DNA from: Prevotellaceae bacterium
GTDB lineage: Bacteria > Bacteroidota > Bacteroidia > Bacteroidales > UBA932
Length of the DNA: 6,547 bases
Assembly: GCA_031259935.1 (NCBI GenBank)
Contig: JAIRKV010000123.1
Span: forward strand, 1 to 6,547
Direction: 5' to 3'
Below are positions 1 to 6,459 of the stretch, in pieces (the first letter of the stretch is position 1; each line of letters opens with the position of its first letter). Under the pieces are notes generated by a model. That model was given only the letters and a program-made list of their open reading frames with translations. It did no database searches and was not told where the DNA came from. A program made the position numbers and the translations under genes.

Positions 1-221
1 CTCACTGAAATTGTTGTACTGCCATCAGGCATGTTGATAGTGTAATTGCCATTGTCGTCGGTAAATGTACCTGCGGTACTGAAACCTTTAACGGCAACCG
101 ATGCATACGATACGGGTTCGTCGGTATTAAGGTCGGTTACTTTTCCTGTAACCTTTGTCTGCCCTAACACTGCGCCCATACTTAAAAGCGTTAAAAACAC
201 TGCTGAAAAGATTTTTCTCAT
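1..221 (-). CDS. SusC/RagA-like TonB-dependent outer-membrane receptor, N-terminal fragment
   Basis: Only the first 73 codons are present; the gene runs off the left edge. Residues 1-20 (MRKIFSAVFLTLLSMGAVLG) form a typical signal peptide with a likely cut before Q21. From residue 23 the sequence follows the carboxypeptidase-regulatory-like beta-sandwich that precedes the plug in SusC/RagA proteins: VTGKVTD near 24-30, EPVSYASVAVKG near 35-46, then TFTDDNGNYTINMPDG near 52-67. Family members take up glycans or peptides across the outer membrane together with a SusD lipoprotein and TonB. The missing part should hold plug and barrel, so SusC versus another TonB receptor or a different exported protein with this domain cannot be settled here. 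The ATG at 221-219 follows an A-rich leader without Shine-Dalgarno. No TAnnTTTG box faces the gene in the present orientation; the only nearby promoter points away, inside the inverted repeat at 247-425. Confidence 0.8.
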   Translation of the reverse strand, partial: MRKIFSAVFLTLLSMGAVLGQTKVTGKVTDLNTDEPVSYASVAVKGFSTAGTFTDDNGNYTINMPDGSTTISV

Positions 222-246
222 AATTCTTTTGTTTTACATTATATTA

Positions 247-276
247 TTTTTGTCTTATAATTTATATTATAGGACA
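247..276 (-). repeat. Left arm of the 30-bp inverted repeat
   Basis: This is the reverse complement of 396-425 except for one base (256 against 416). Within it, 251-276 is a dyad: outer half-site TGTCTTATAA (251-260), core TTTATA (261-266), inner half-site TTATAGGACA (267-276). The half-sites differ at one position when one is reverse complemented. An outer run of five T at 247-251 extends the match. Compared with the other arm as a direct repeat, the 26-bp site has five mismatches, so the inverted relation is the real one. The arm sits 26 bp upstream of the receptor ATG, within its presumed leader. Confidence 0.9.
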
Positions 277-305
277 GGATAAATTATTGCATAATAGCGT
301 ATTAG

Positions 306-347
306 TAATTTATTTTTAAAATATTTTAAAAAATATTTTTTAAATAT
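306..347. other. 42-bp A/T-only tract with nested palindromes
   Basis: No G or C occurs from 306 to 347. The tract contains the palindromes TAAAATATTTTA (317-328) and AAAAAATATTTTTT (328-341), so it alternates A-tracts and T-tracts and is likely curved or easily melted. Its place just upstream of the -33 element suits an UP-like element, or a site for a bending protein that helps pair the two arms. Both roles are inference; Bacteroidota intergenic regions are often this AT-rich. Confidence 0.4.
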
Positions 348-352
348 GGGGG

Positions 353-381
353 TTGTATTATTAAATATTTCTTTAACTTTG
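353..381 (+). promoter_or_regulatory. Bacteroidota-type promoter inside the inverted repeat
   Basis: The -7 box is TAACTTTG at 374-381, an exact match to TAnnTTTG. A TTG at 353-355 lies 18 bp upstream, suiting the -33 element. A run of A/T-only sequence (306-347) sits just upstream. The predicted start is near 387, just before the right arm. No convincing gene lies downstream on this strand; the transcript would enter the 3' end of the methyltransferase gene in antisense. Its natural target is probably the receptor gene, reached after inversion. Confidence 0.65.
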
Positions 382-395
382 CGCAAGATAAACCT

Positions 396-425
396 TGTCC
401 TATAATATAAATTATTAGACAAAAA
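396..425 (+). repeat. Right arm of the 30-bp inverted repeat
   Basis: Inner half-site TGTCCTATAA (396-405), core TATAAA (406-411), outer half-site TTATTAGACA (412-421), then AAAA to 425. The inner half-sites of the two arms are identical and the single difference lies in the outer half, as expected if strand exchange occurs near the core. Neither arm resembles a terminator: the hairpin is followed by A, not T, in the direction away from the promoter. Confidence 0.9.
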
Positions 426-458
426 AATTTAACGATTACTGAGTGAATTTTGTGGTTT

Positions 459-482
459 TTTAGTCCACGAATTACACGAATG
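459..482 (+). repeat. CACGAAT-type dispersed repeat remnant
   Basis: The stretch TCCACGAATTACACGAATG (464-482) holds two CACGAAT units 9 bp apart. Strings of this type (CCACGAATTACACGAAT and longer) are widely dispersed in intergenic DNA of many bacteria, including Bacteroidota. Only two units survive here, next to another dispersed repeat. Identification rests on memory of the motif, not on a search. Confidence 0.45.
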
Positions 483-503
483 TTTTTGTTATTTGTTTTG
501 TTC

Positions 504-562
504 GTCATTGCGAGGAATGAAATGACGTGCTTCTTTAAATCTTTAAATCGCTTCGCAATGAC
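504..562. repeat. Dispersed imperfect palindrome with GTCATTGCGA ends
   Basis: GTCATTGCGA (504-513) and its exact reverse complement TCGCAATGAC (553-562) close a stem around a 39-nt interior. The pairing can run two steps further in through a G-T and a G-C pair. The interior includes a tandem duplication of CTTTAAAT (533-548). The left end reads CGTCATTGCGAGGAATGAAATGACG, cut here as CGTCATTGCGAGG then AATGAAATGACG, the familiar start of a small palindromic repeat found between genes in many bacterial genomes. It could act as a transcript end structure for the operon to its right, though no T-run follows on that strand. Confidence 0.65.
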
Positions 563-660
563 ATGCTGCTTGCTTTTATGTCAAAACAAAACTGATAGAA
601 ATAATGTCGTATTATTGCTGTTTTTCTTTATTAGTAAGAGAGTAACTGAATATCTGAAAA
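563..660. other. Intergenic stretch without recognised features
   Basis: This lies between the GTCATTGCGA palindrome and the stop codon of the methyltransferase gene. I see no RNA gene, no strong hairpin with a T-run on the minus strand and no TAnnTTTG box. An open frame crossing it on the plus strand (450-719) is built from repeat sequence and antisense of the methyltransferase gene and shows no protein-like character. Confidence 0.5.
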
Positions 661-1191
661 TTAATGCAGATTTTTATAAAATTCCCAGAGAACAATGCCA
701 ATGCTTACTGATATATTGAGCGAATGTTTTGTGCCATATTGAGGAATTTCGATACACAAATCGCTTGCATCTACTACGGATTGCGAAACTCCGCGTACTT
801 CGTTACCGAAAACAAAAGCGTACTTCACTTTTTTGTCCGGTGAAAAGTTATTGAGCATAATACTGTTGTCGACCTGTTCTATCGAAACAAGTTTATATTT
901 GTTTCGTTTAAGAAAGGTTACGGCATCAGCAATATTTGCGAAATATCGCCAGTCAACAGAATCTTCGGCGCCAAGAGCCGATTTGTGAATTTCGGCATTT
1001 GGCGGTGTTGATGAAATTCCGCACAAAAAAATACTTTCTATCCTGAATGCATCGCCTGTGCGAAAGGCTGCGCCAATATTATGCTGACTGCGAACATTAT
1101 CAAGCACAAGAATTATCGGCAATTTTGCCGCCAATTTAAATTCTTCTATCGTTAGTCTGTTCAATTCTCTGTTTTGTAGTTTTCGTCCCAT
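661..1191 (-). CDS. TrmH/SpoU-family RNA 2'-O-ribose methyltransferase
   Basis: A 176-residue SPOUT-class enzyme that transfers a methyl group from S-adenosylmethionine to a ribose 2'-OH in tRNA or rRNA. All three family motifs are present: motif 1, NVRSQHNIGAAFRTGDAF (32-49), with the conserved N and catalytic-type R44; motif 2, FVFGNEVRG (126-134); motif 3, IPQYGTKHSLNISVSIG (149-165), which forms the trefoil knot and cofactor pocket. The length matches the short Bacteroidota form that consists of the catalytic domain with a brief N-terminal extension and no L30e-like substrate-recognition domain. Its exact target nucleotide cannot be read from sequence. The ATG at 1191-1189 lies 5 bp after the pyrC stop, so it is almost certainly translated from the same mRNA as pyrC and the glycosyltransferase. 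Nothing is missing or broken. Confidence 0.92.
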   Translation of the reverse strand: MGRKLQNRELNRLTIEEFKLAAKLPIILVLDNVRSQHNIGAAFRTGDAFRIESIFLCGISSTPPNAEIHKSALGAEDSVDWRYFANIADAVTFLKRNKYKLVSIEQVDNSIMLNNFSPDKKVKYAFVFGNEVRGVSQSVVDASDLCIEIPQYGTKHSLNISVSIGIVLWEFYKNLH

Positions 1192-1196
1192 AAATA

Positions 1197-2540
1197 TTAT
1201 TGTTTCCTTTCAAAAGCAAGTCGTTCGCCTTTTATGTTTTCATAAATTTTACCATTGCTGTAAACCGGATTTCCGTTTACAAACGTATGTGTTATTTTAT
1301 AATTGAACAAAATATTTTCAAACGGCGTCCATGCGCATTTATATAAAATATTTGATTTGTCGGCTTGCCATTTTGTATTTGGTTTTATAAGAACTATATC
1401 GGCTTTGTAATCTTTGCGTATGAATCCGCGATTTTTAACAGAAAAAATTCGCGCCGGATTATGACACATACATTCAACAACTTTTTCAACTGTTAATATG
1501 TTTTTATGAACAAGTTCCAGCATTATATTCAGCGAATGTTGAATGGAAGGCAAACCTGATGGACAGTTTAAATAAGTGTTATGTTTTTCATCTGTCAAAT
1601 GCGGAGCGTGGTCGGTTGCTACCGTATTTATAATTCCATGTGATACTGCATGTTGCAAAGCATCTCTGTCGGTTTGCGTTTTTATTGCAGGATTGCATTT
1701 TATAAATCCTTTCTCAGTTTGATAATCATCACTGCAAAACCAAAGATAATGCGGACATGTTTCCGAAGATATACGCTTATTGGCTGCACATGCTGCAAGT
1801 ATTTTTGTTTCTTCTGCTGTTGATATGTGCAAAATATGTAATCGTGATTTATATTTTTCGGCAAGATTTACGGCATATTTTGTTGATGTGATGCAGGCTT
1901 CGCTGTTACGTATTTTACTGTGATATTCAAAAGGTATGTTATCGCCGAATTTGCTTTTGAAATATGCGGTATTGTTTTTTATTATTTCTTCGTTTTCGCA
2001 ATGTACGGCAATCAATGTTGGTGACTGTTCAAAAATTTTTTCAATATTTTTTTCGTTATCTGCAAGCATGTTTCCTGTAGAAGAACTCATAAAAATCTTA
2101 ACGCCACAAATATTTTCAGCATTTATTTTTTTGATTTCATTCAGATTTTGATTTGTTGCGCCGAGGTAAAACGAATAATTTATCAATGATTTTTCTTTCG
2201 CTGTTTCATATTTTTTTTCGAGTTCGTTTATGGTTATTGCTGCAGGAACAGTATTTGGCATATCCATAAATGAAGTAACACCGCCTGCAGCAGCAGCAAC
2301 GGTTTCGGAATGTATGTCGGCTTTGTGCGTCAATCCGGGTTCGCGAAAATGGACGTGTTCGTCAATCACTCCCGGAATCAAAATTAAATCCGATGCATCT
2401 ATGATTTCATCAGCGCAAATATCTTCAATAAATGAGGAATCGGTAAAAATGGATTTTATAATATCGTCAACAATCAAAAGGCTTCCTCTGAACGACTGTC
2501 CTTCGTTTACAACTGTTGCATTTTTTATAAAAATTGTCAT
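1197..2540 (-). CDS. pyrC: Dihydroorotase, class I (pyrimidine biosynthesis)
   Basis: A 447-residue cytosolic metalloenzyme of the amidohydrolase superfamily. It reversibly closes N-carbamoyl-L-aspartate to L-dihydroorotate, the third step of UMP synthesis. The metal site is complete: HVHFREPG (62-69; H62 and H64), GVKIFMSSSTG (146-156) with K148 as the expected carboxylated bridging lysine, H180 in AVHCENEE, H238 in LHILHIS, and D310 in VATDHAPH. The substrate loop SSETCPHYLWF (258-268) and the CNPAIK segment (282-287) are also intact. The intact metal ligands favour an active enzyme over the inactive dihydroorotase-like homologues. Allantoinase and hydantoinase are the nearest alternatives; the FREPG signature and 447-residue length favour dihydroorotase. 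It is the middle gene of a tight operon. No other pyr gene is in view. Confidence 0.95.
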   Translation of the reverse strand: MTIFIKNATVVNEGQSFRGSLLIVDDIIKSIFTDSSFIEDICADEIIDASDLILIPGVIDEHVHFREPGLTHKADIHSETVAAAAGGVTSFMDMPNTVPAAITINELEKKYETAKEKSLINYSFYLGATNQNLNEIKKINAENICGVKIFMSSSTGNMLADNEKNIEKIFEQSPTLIAVHCENEEIIKNNTAYFKSKFGDNIPFEYHSKIRNSEACITSTKYAVNLAEKYKSRLHILHISTAEETKILAACAANKRISSETCPHYLWFCSDDYQTEKGFIKCNPAIKTQTDRDALQHAVSHGIINTVATDHAPHLTDEKHNTYLNCPSGLPSIQHSLNIMLELVHKNILTVEKVVECMCHNPARIFSVKNRGFIRKDYKADIVLIKPNTKWQADKSNILYKCAWTPFENILFNYKITHTFVNGNPVYSNGKIYENIKGERLAFERKQ

Positions 2541-2570
2541 TTGGTTTATGAAATATTGACCGACTGAAAA

Positions 2571-3305
2571 TCAAGTTTTTTTATGTTGTTTCTTAATATT
2601 TCGGAATCGCAGTTTCAACACTCCCCACATTGCTTCGCCGAAAATGGAACTGCTCATTTTGGATGTTCCCAATTTTCTGTCGATAAAGATTATGGGAACT
2701 TCTTCAATTTTGAATCCGAGTTTGCAGGCGGTATATTTCATTTCTATCTGAAATCCATAACCTTTCATACGGATTTTGTCGAGATTGATTGTGCTTAAAA
2801 CTTTCCGTCTGTATCCAACAAATCCGGCAGTGCTGTCTTTTACTTTCATTTGCGTAACGATGCGTACGTATTTGGATGCCGAATACGACATCAATAATCT
2901 GCCGAATGGCCAGTCTACAACGTTCATTCCTGTAAGATAACGAGAACCTATGGCAACATCTGCGCCATTTTTACAGGCATTATACAGTCGTATAAGATCG
3001 TCGGGATTATGCGAAAAGTCTGCATCCATTTCAAAAATATAATCGGCGCTGTTTTTCAAACACCATTCAAAACCTGTTATGTATGCTGTGCCTAAACCGA
3101 GTTTGCCGCTGCGTTCTATCAGGTTGAGCCTGTCGGTAAATTCATTTTGTAATTGTTTTACAATATTTGCCGTACCATCGGGCGAGCCGTCATCTACAAT
3201 TAAAATATTGAAATTGCTTTCAAGCGAAAAAACTTTACGGATAATTGCTTCAATATTTTCCTTTTCGTTATAAGTGGGAATGATTACAACTTTTTTATCG
3301 TTCAT
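2571..3305 (-). CDS. Polyprenol-phosphate glycosyltransferase, DPM1-like (GT2 family)
   Basis: A 244-residue GT-A fold enzyme resembling polyprenol monophosphomannose synthase, which moves mannose (or a related sugar) from a nucleotide sugar to a lipid phosphate on the cytoplasmic membrane face. Visible motifs: PTYNE (10-14), VDDGSPDGT (37-45), GKLGLGTAY (67-75), the metal-binding DAD in FEMDADFSHNP (91-101), GSRY (120-123), GYGFQIEMKY (182-191), and a basic acceptor-side segment DRKLGTSKMS (209-218). No C-terminal membrane helices follow, so it is the soluble DPM1 type, not the GtrB/ArnC type. The donor sugar cannot be read from sequence. It is the first gene of the operon, 30 bp ahead of pyrC, with a TATCTTTG box just upstream. 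The product may feed envelope glycans or protein O-glycosylation, which is inference. Confidence 0.88.
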   Translation of the reverse strand: MNDKKVVIIPTYNEKENIEAIIRKVFSLESNFNILIVDDGSPDGTANIVKQLQNEFTDRLNLIERSGKLGLGTAYITGFEWCLKNSADYIFEMDADFSHNPDDLIRLYNACKNGADVAIGSRYLTGMNVVDWPFGRLLMSYSASKYVRIVTQMKVKDSTAGFVGYRRKVLSTINLDKIRMKGYGFQIEMKYTACKLGFKIEEVPIIFIDRKLGTSKMSSSIFGEAMWGVLKLRFRNIKKQHKKT

Positions 3306-3327
3306 TGAATTTATTTTTATTATGTTG

Positions 3328-3335
3328 CAAAGATA
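3328..3335 (-). promoter_or_regulatory. Promoter -7 box for the glycosyltransferase-pyrC-methyltransferase operon
   Basis: Read on the minus strand the bases are TATCTTTG, an exact TAnnTTTG match, 22 bp before the ATG at 3305. No TTTG lies at the ideal 19-bp spacing upstream; the nearest candidates sit about 13 and 24 bp away, so the -33 element is weak. The implied leader is short, about 15-18 nt. Confidence 0.6.
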
Positions 3336-3365
3336 GCATTAAATTTCCCAAATTACATACAAACG

Positions 3366-3400
3366 AATAAAAATGCAGTGCAAAAAATTTACGGACTGCA
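3366..3400 (-). terminator. Possible rho-independent terminator of the AsmA-family gene
   Basis: Read on the minus strand, TGCAGT (3400-3395) can pair with ACTGCA (3379-3374) across a 15-nt loop, and TTTTTATT follows at once. It lies about 70 bp after the AsmA-family stop codon and ahead of the next operon's promoter, the right place for a terminator. The stem is only six pairs and the loop is long, so the call is tentative. Confidence 0.4.
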
Positions 3401-3471
3401 CGCCGACAGAGAAAAATTGACAATTCAACGCTAACAATAATGAAATGTAAAACAGTTAATAAGCAACAGGT

Positions 3472-6063
3472 TTATTCTTTATTTTTATTCAGCAAATTAT
3501 TCAGAAAGTTTGTTGCTTTGTCCTTTATTTTTTCTTCTACTTTGTTTTTTGCAGAATCTATAACGGATTCAATTTTATCTTTTGCATGAGTTTTTAACGA
3601 ATCGGCAGTTACTTTTATGGCTTCCCGTATATTGCCGGCATCGCTGCCGAGAACAGACGAAACCGGGCTACCGTATTTTGGCAAACCGAGACTGAATGTG
3701 GGATGTTTCAATGTTCCCTGAATTTTTACACCTACTTTTATCTTATTTGTACCTGAACTCGAAAGTCCAAGTTTGGAAAGCGCACTGTTTATTTCAGCGC
3801 CTGCTTTTCCTGCCGGAATATCAACATCGGCATCGTAGTTTAAATCGTTGGCAAGTCCGTGTTCTCCGCCGATTTTCATATCAAAATTACCTAATTTTAC
3901 ATCAAACGGATTTATTTTTATCATGCCGTTTTTTATTGCAAAGTTAAGATTTACGTTTTTTATTGATTTTATACTGTCTGTTTTCAACAATCCTGCCAAT
4001 TTGTTAATGCTTTCATTGGCAGCCATCAATATGTCCTTTGTTTTGAATGAACCTTCGGCATTTAACGTTTTATAATTTATATTCATGTTTTTGTCCAGTT
4101 CGGAATTTAAATCAAGCGACAGGCTTACTTTGCCGTTTGTGCTGTTCAGTATGGGCGCAAATTTTCCTAATATGTCAAATGTTTTTACGGCATCGTTAAT
4201 ATCAACATCTGCAAGTGACAAATTCATTTTCACGTCGGCTTTGTCGGTATTTTGTGCAAAGTACGAACCCGAAACGTTTATTTGTCCGCCTGCGGTATTG
4301 CTTGCTACTTTTTCGAGATTCAGTTTTCCTTCTTTCATGCTTATATTGCCAACAAAATTTGTCATTGTAATGTTGTCGTAAACAAGTTTGTCTGCATTTG
4401 CCTTTATTGCAAAATCGATATTTGCCGGTAAAATGATAATACCTGTATCTGAAACGGTTGCAGATTTGTCGGTATCTGAATTAGCATTGGCGTCGACGGT
4501 CAAAAAGTCATTACAGTCGAACAGTGCGGATTTCAGGTTAAGATTTCCTTTCAACGGACTTCCCTTGAAGATATAAGGCAGCATATTTTCGAAATGTCCC
4601 GAAAGATGCAAATCGCTTTTTCCCATTTTTGCATCAAACGAATTAAGTTCGCAATATGTGGGTTTGAAAGTAAGTGATGCATTGTTGATATCTATATCAG
4701 AAGATGTTCCGTCGAGCCTCATTTTAAAGTTGTTCATCGATAAAACGCCGTTCAGTATTATTTTTTCATATTGTTTGTTTTCGATTTGCGACAATAATCC
4801 TGCAAAAGTGATATTGGCATTAAGCATACCATCGAGCGAAGTATTTACAAGAGGCAAGCATTTGCGTAACGATGAAAAATCTATTTTGCCGCTTGTTGTG
4901 AAATTCATGGCGGGATCGGTAAACGGATAAAGTATTTTTCCCGAAACGGCAAATGGATTATTGATTATATCCAAACTGAATTTTGATAAATTAATCACGC
5001 TGTTTGCATCGTGATTTTTATTCAGAATCATATCAAGATCAATATTAAGATTTTTTATTGCTTCCGCAAATCCCGAATATTTTATATAACCATCTTTCAC
5101 TTTCAAGGCAAGCGTTATTACAGGCATCGAATTTTCGTTTAACAGTCCTTTCATTGTTGCATTCATCGACAGGTCGCCTTGCGTTTCAATGTCGTTTACT
5201 TCGGTTATTATTGTAGATGGAATTAATCCTAATAATGATTTCAACGAGGGAACTTTTAATCCGTAAGTCAAGTCAAAATCAATGCCGTTGTCGCTGTTTT
5301 TTATCACGCCGTCGGCTTTCAGCGCCATTTTGTTTATTTGTATTTCGTTTTCTTTTAATGTAAACGTATTGTCGGTAAAGTCGGCATCGAAGTTTCCGTT
5401 TATTGCAAGCGCTACATTGGACAAAATTGGAGAATCGTTGCTGTAAATGCTTACACTTTCCGATTTTGTTGATAATGTAATTACATCATGATTCGACGAA
5501 AAGTCGCCTTTCAAATTAAGATACAGATTGTTGATATTTGCAAGCATTTTATCCGACTCATCGTCATACTTGATATTTGCATTTCTGATTTCCAATTTTT
5601 CAAGGCTTAACTTAAATTCGGATGATTCTTCTTCGTCCGTTGGCTCAATGTCTGTTTCATCCATCTTCATAATGTTCCAGTTAGCAGCGCCATCGGCAAG
5701 CAATCGGGCTTTGATATCAGGATTGTCAATCAGCACTGATTTGATTACAAAATTGCCTTTTATGAGCGACCAGACATCAACAACTACCGAAATTGACTTA
5801 ATATCGGCAAGCGTGTCGCCTTCAAAATTATCGATACCGCTAACAGTAATATTTTCAAGCGATACTGTTACATTTGGGAATGTTTTTAAAATTGTTAATT
5901 TCAGATTGTTAAAATCTACATTAGCGTTTACCTTTTCATTTATAATTTCTTTTGCGGCAGATTCTATTTTGCCTCTGAATAAAGTTGGCACTGTAATGAT
6001 AATCAATATCAATACAGCGATTAGAATAGCCAGCGATTTCAGTATAATTTTAAATATTTTCAT
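3472..6063 (-). CDS. AsmA-family inner-membrane-anchored envelope protein
   Basis: An 863-residue protein with one N-terminal membrane segment (about 4-27, IILKSLAILIAVLILIIITV) and a long beta-rich periplasmic part. The N-terminal AsmA signature is visible at 105-133 (IKSVLIDNPDIKARLLADG, then ANWNIMK). An acidic linker, DETDIEPTDEEESSE, follows at 135-149. Many alternating-hydrophobic strands follow, and the C-terminal AsmA-like segment (about 718-800) includes DVKLGNFDMKIGGEHG (721-736). Residues 811-863 switch to a charged, probably amphipathic helix rich in K, E and A. Relatives such as TamB, YhdP and AsmA form hydrophobic grooves thought to carry phospholipid from inner to outer membrane; that role here is by family. 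Translation is set at the ATG at 6063; an in-frame TTG at 6096 lies inside the promoter box and is not a credible start. It appears to be transcribed alone. Confidence 0.88.
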   Translation of the reverse strand: MKIFKIILKSLAILIAVLILIIITVPTLFRGKIESAAKEIINEKVNANVDFNNLKLTILKTFPNVTVSLENITVSGIDNFEGDTLADIKSISVVVDVWSLIKGNFVIKSVLIDNPDIKARLLADGAANWNIMKMDETDIEPTDEEESSEFKLSLEKLEIRNANIKYDDESDKMLANINNLYLNLKGDFSSNHDVITLSTKSESVSIYSNDSPILSNVALAINGNFDADFTDNTFTLKENEIQINKMALKADGVIKNSDNGIDFDLTYGLKVPSLKSLLGLIPSTIITEVNDIETQGDLSMNATMKGLLNENSMPVITLALKVKDGYIKYSGFAEAIKNLNIDLDMILNKNHDANSVINLSKFSLDIINNPFAVSGKILYPFTDPAMNFTTSGKIDFSSLRKCLPLVNTSLDGMLNANITFAGLLSQIENKQYEKIILNGVLSMNNFKMRLDGTSSDIDINNASLTFKPTYCELNSFDAKMGKSDLHLSGHFENMLPYIFKGSPLKGNLNLKSALFDCNDFLTVDANANSDTDKSATVSDTGIIILPANIDFAIKANADKLVYDNITMTNFVGNISMKEGKLNLEKVASNTAGGQINVSGSYFAQNTDKADVKMNLSLADVDINDAVKTFDILGKFAPILNSTNGKVSLSLDLNSELDKNMNINYKTLNAEGSFKTKDILMAANESINKLAGLLKTDSIKSIKNVNLNFAIKNGMIKINPFDVKLGNFDMKIGGEHGLANDLNYDADVDIPAGKAGAEINSALSKLGLSSSGTNKIKVGVKIQGTLKHPTFSLGLPKYGSPVSSVLGSDAGNIREAIKVTADSLKTHAKDKIESVIDSAKNKVEEKIKDKATNFLNNLLNKNKE

Positions 6064-6093
6064 AATTAATAATTTTAATACTTTTACATGCTG

Positions 6094-6101
6094 CAAAAGT
6101 A
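6094..6101 (-). promoter_or_regulatory. Promoter -7 box of the AsmA-family gene
   Basis: On the minus strand these bases read TACTTTTG, matching TAnnTTTG, 30 bp before the ATG at 6063. Transcription would begin near 6088, giving a leader of about 25 nt that is A/T-rich without Shine-Dalgarno. The -33 element is not evident. The last three bases of the box are the TTG that would otherwise extend the reading frame by 11 codons, so this box decides the start. Confidence 0.6.
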
Positions 6102-6394
6102 AACTAAATATTTTGAATGATACACTTAATCAGAATAATTAACAATAAATAAGACTGATATTGACTGCCGTTTGCGATTTTCACAACAGGTATGGTTTGT
6201 TTTTATAAACGAAAGCAAGAAGAAAGTTAAAGTATCTTGTTCATTTATATTCACAAACCGAACTTTTTATAAATAAATTTCCGCTATATCCGTCCATAAA
6301 ATCATATTTCTATTAAGATTACATGAATATGTTGATATTTAATTATTTCATGATTTACAGTCATTAATTTAAAAATAAAACGGTCGATTGGCAA
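6102..6394. other. Divergent intergenic region without recognised features
   Basis: This lies between the AsmA-family promoter and the gcvH promoter. I see no tRNA-like fold, no strong hairpin, no glycine-riboswitch core and no protein-like reading frame. The open frame at 6302-6490 on the minus strand overlaps the start of gcvH in antisense and has no support. It may be a decayed region, or hold regulator sites I cannot recognise. Confidence 0.5.
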
Positions 6395-6425
6395 TTTGTT
6401 AATTCGCAATTTATTTTTACCTTTG
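6395..6425 (+). promoter_or_regulatory. Consensus Bacteroidota promoter of gcvH
   Basis: TTTG at 6395-6398, a 19-bp spacer, then TACCTTTG at 6418-6425. This is a full match to the primary-sigma consensus of the phylum (TTTG, about 19 bp, TAnnTTTG). The start site is expected near 6431, leaving an A-rich leader of about 29 nt before the ATG at 6460. It is the clearest promoter in the window and supports the taxonomic reading. Confidence 0.85.
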
Positions 6426-6459
6426 CAACAAATAAGAAATAACATCAAAATTAAAAACA

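Larger units (their letters stand above)
247..425. other. Candidate invertible promoter segment (phase-variation switch), OFF orientation
   Basis: Two 30-bp arms in inverted orientation, matching at 29 of 30 positions, enclose 119 bp that code for nothing but hold one Bacteroidota-type promoter reading rightward, away from the receptor gene at 221. If the segment flips about its centre, the -7 box moves to about 291-298 on the minus strand. The receptor's leader would then be about 64 nt long. Because both arms lie between promoter and flanks, the leader stays almost unchanged. Invertible promoters flanked by short inverted repeats are established in Bacteroides for capsule loci and for SusC/SusD-type outer-membrane proteins. 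Seen: repeats, promoter, target gene. Inferred: that inversion occurs. Alternatives are a pair of operator dyads or a small non-autonomous element. Confidence 0.65.

Noticed and set aside
247..425. Inverted repeat as a miniature insertion element (MITE)
   Set aside because: No flanking target-site duplication is visible next to 247 and 425, and the arms have internal dyad symmetry with a promoter between them, which fits a recombination switch better. Not fully excluded.
396..425. Right arm as a rho-independent terminator
   Set aside because: On the plus strand the hairpin is followed by A residues, and the stem is almost all A-T pairs.
450..719. Open frame of 89 codons on the plus strand, downstream of the switch promoter
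   Set aside because: It is built from the CACGAAT and GTCATTGCGA repeats plus antisense of the methyltransferase 3' end. The composition is implausible (many C, F, L) and no family resemblance is visible.
6064..6096. Eleven-codon N-terminal extension of the AsmA-family protein from a TTG
   Set aside because: The TTG is the end of the TACTTTTG promoter box, so it would precede the transcript start. The ATG at 6063 begins a normal membrane anchor.
5528..6142. Long open frame (204 codons) on the plus strand opposite the AsmA-family gene
   Set aside because: It is antisense to a well-supported coding region with clear AsmA features and shows serine- and isoleucine-rich shadow composition.
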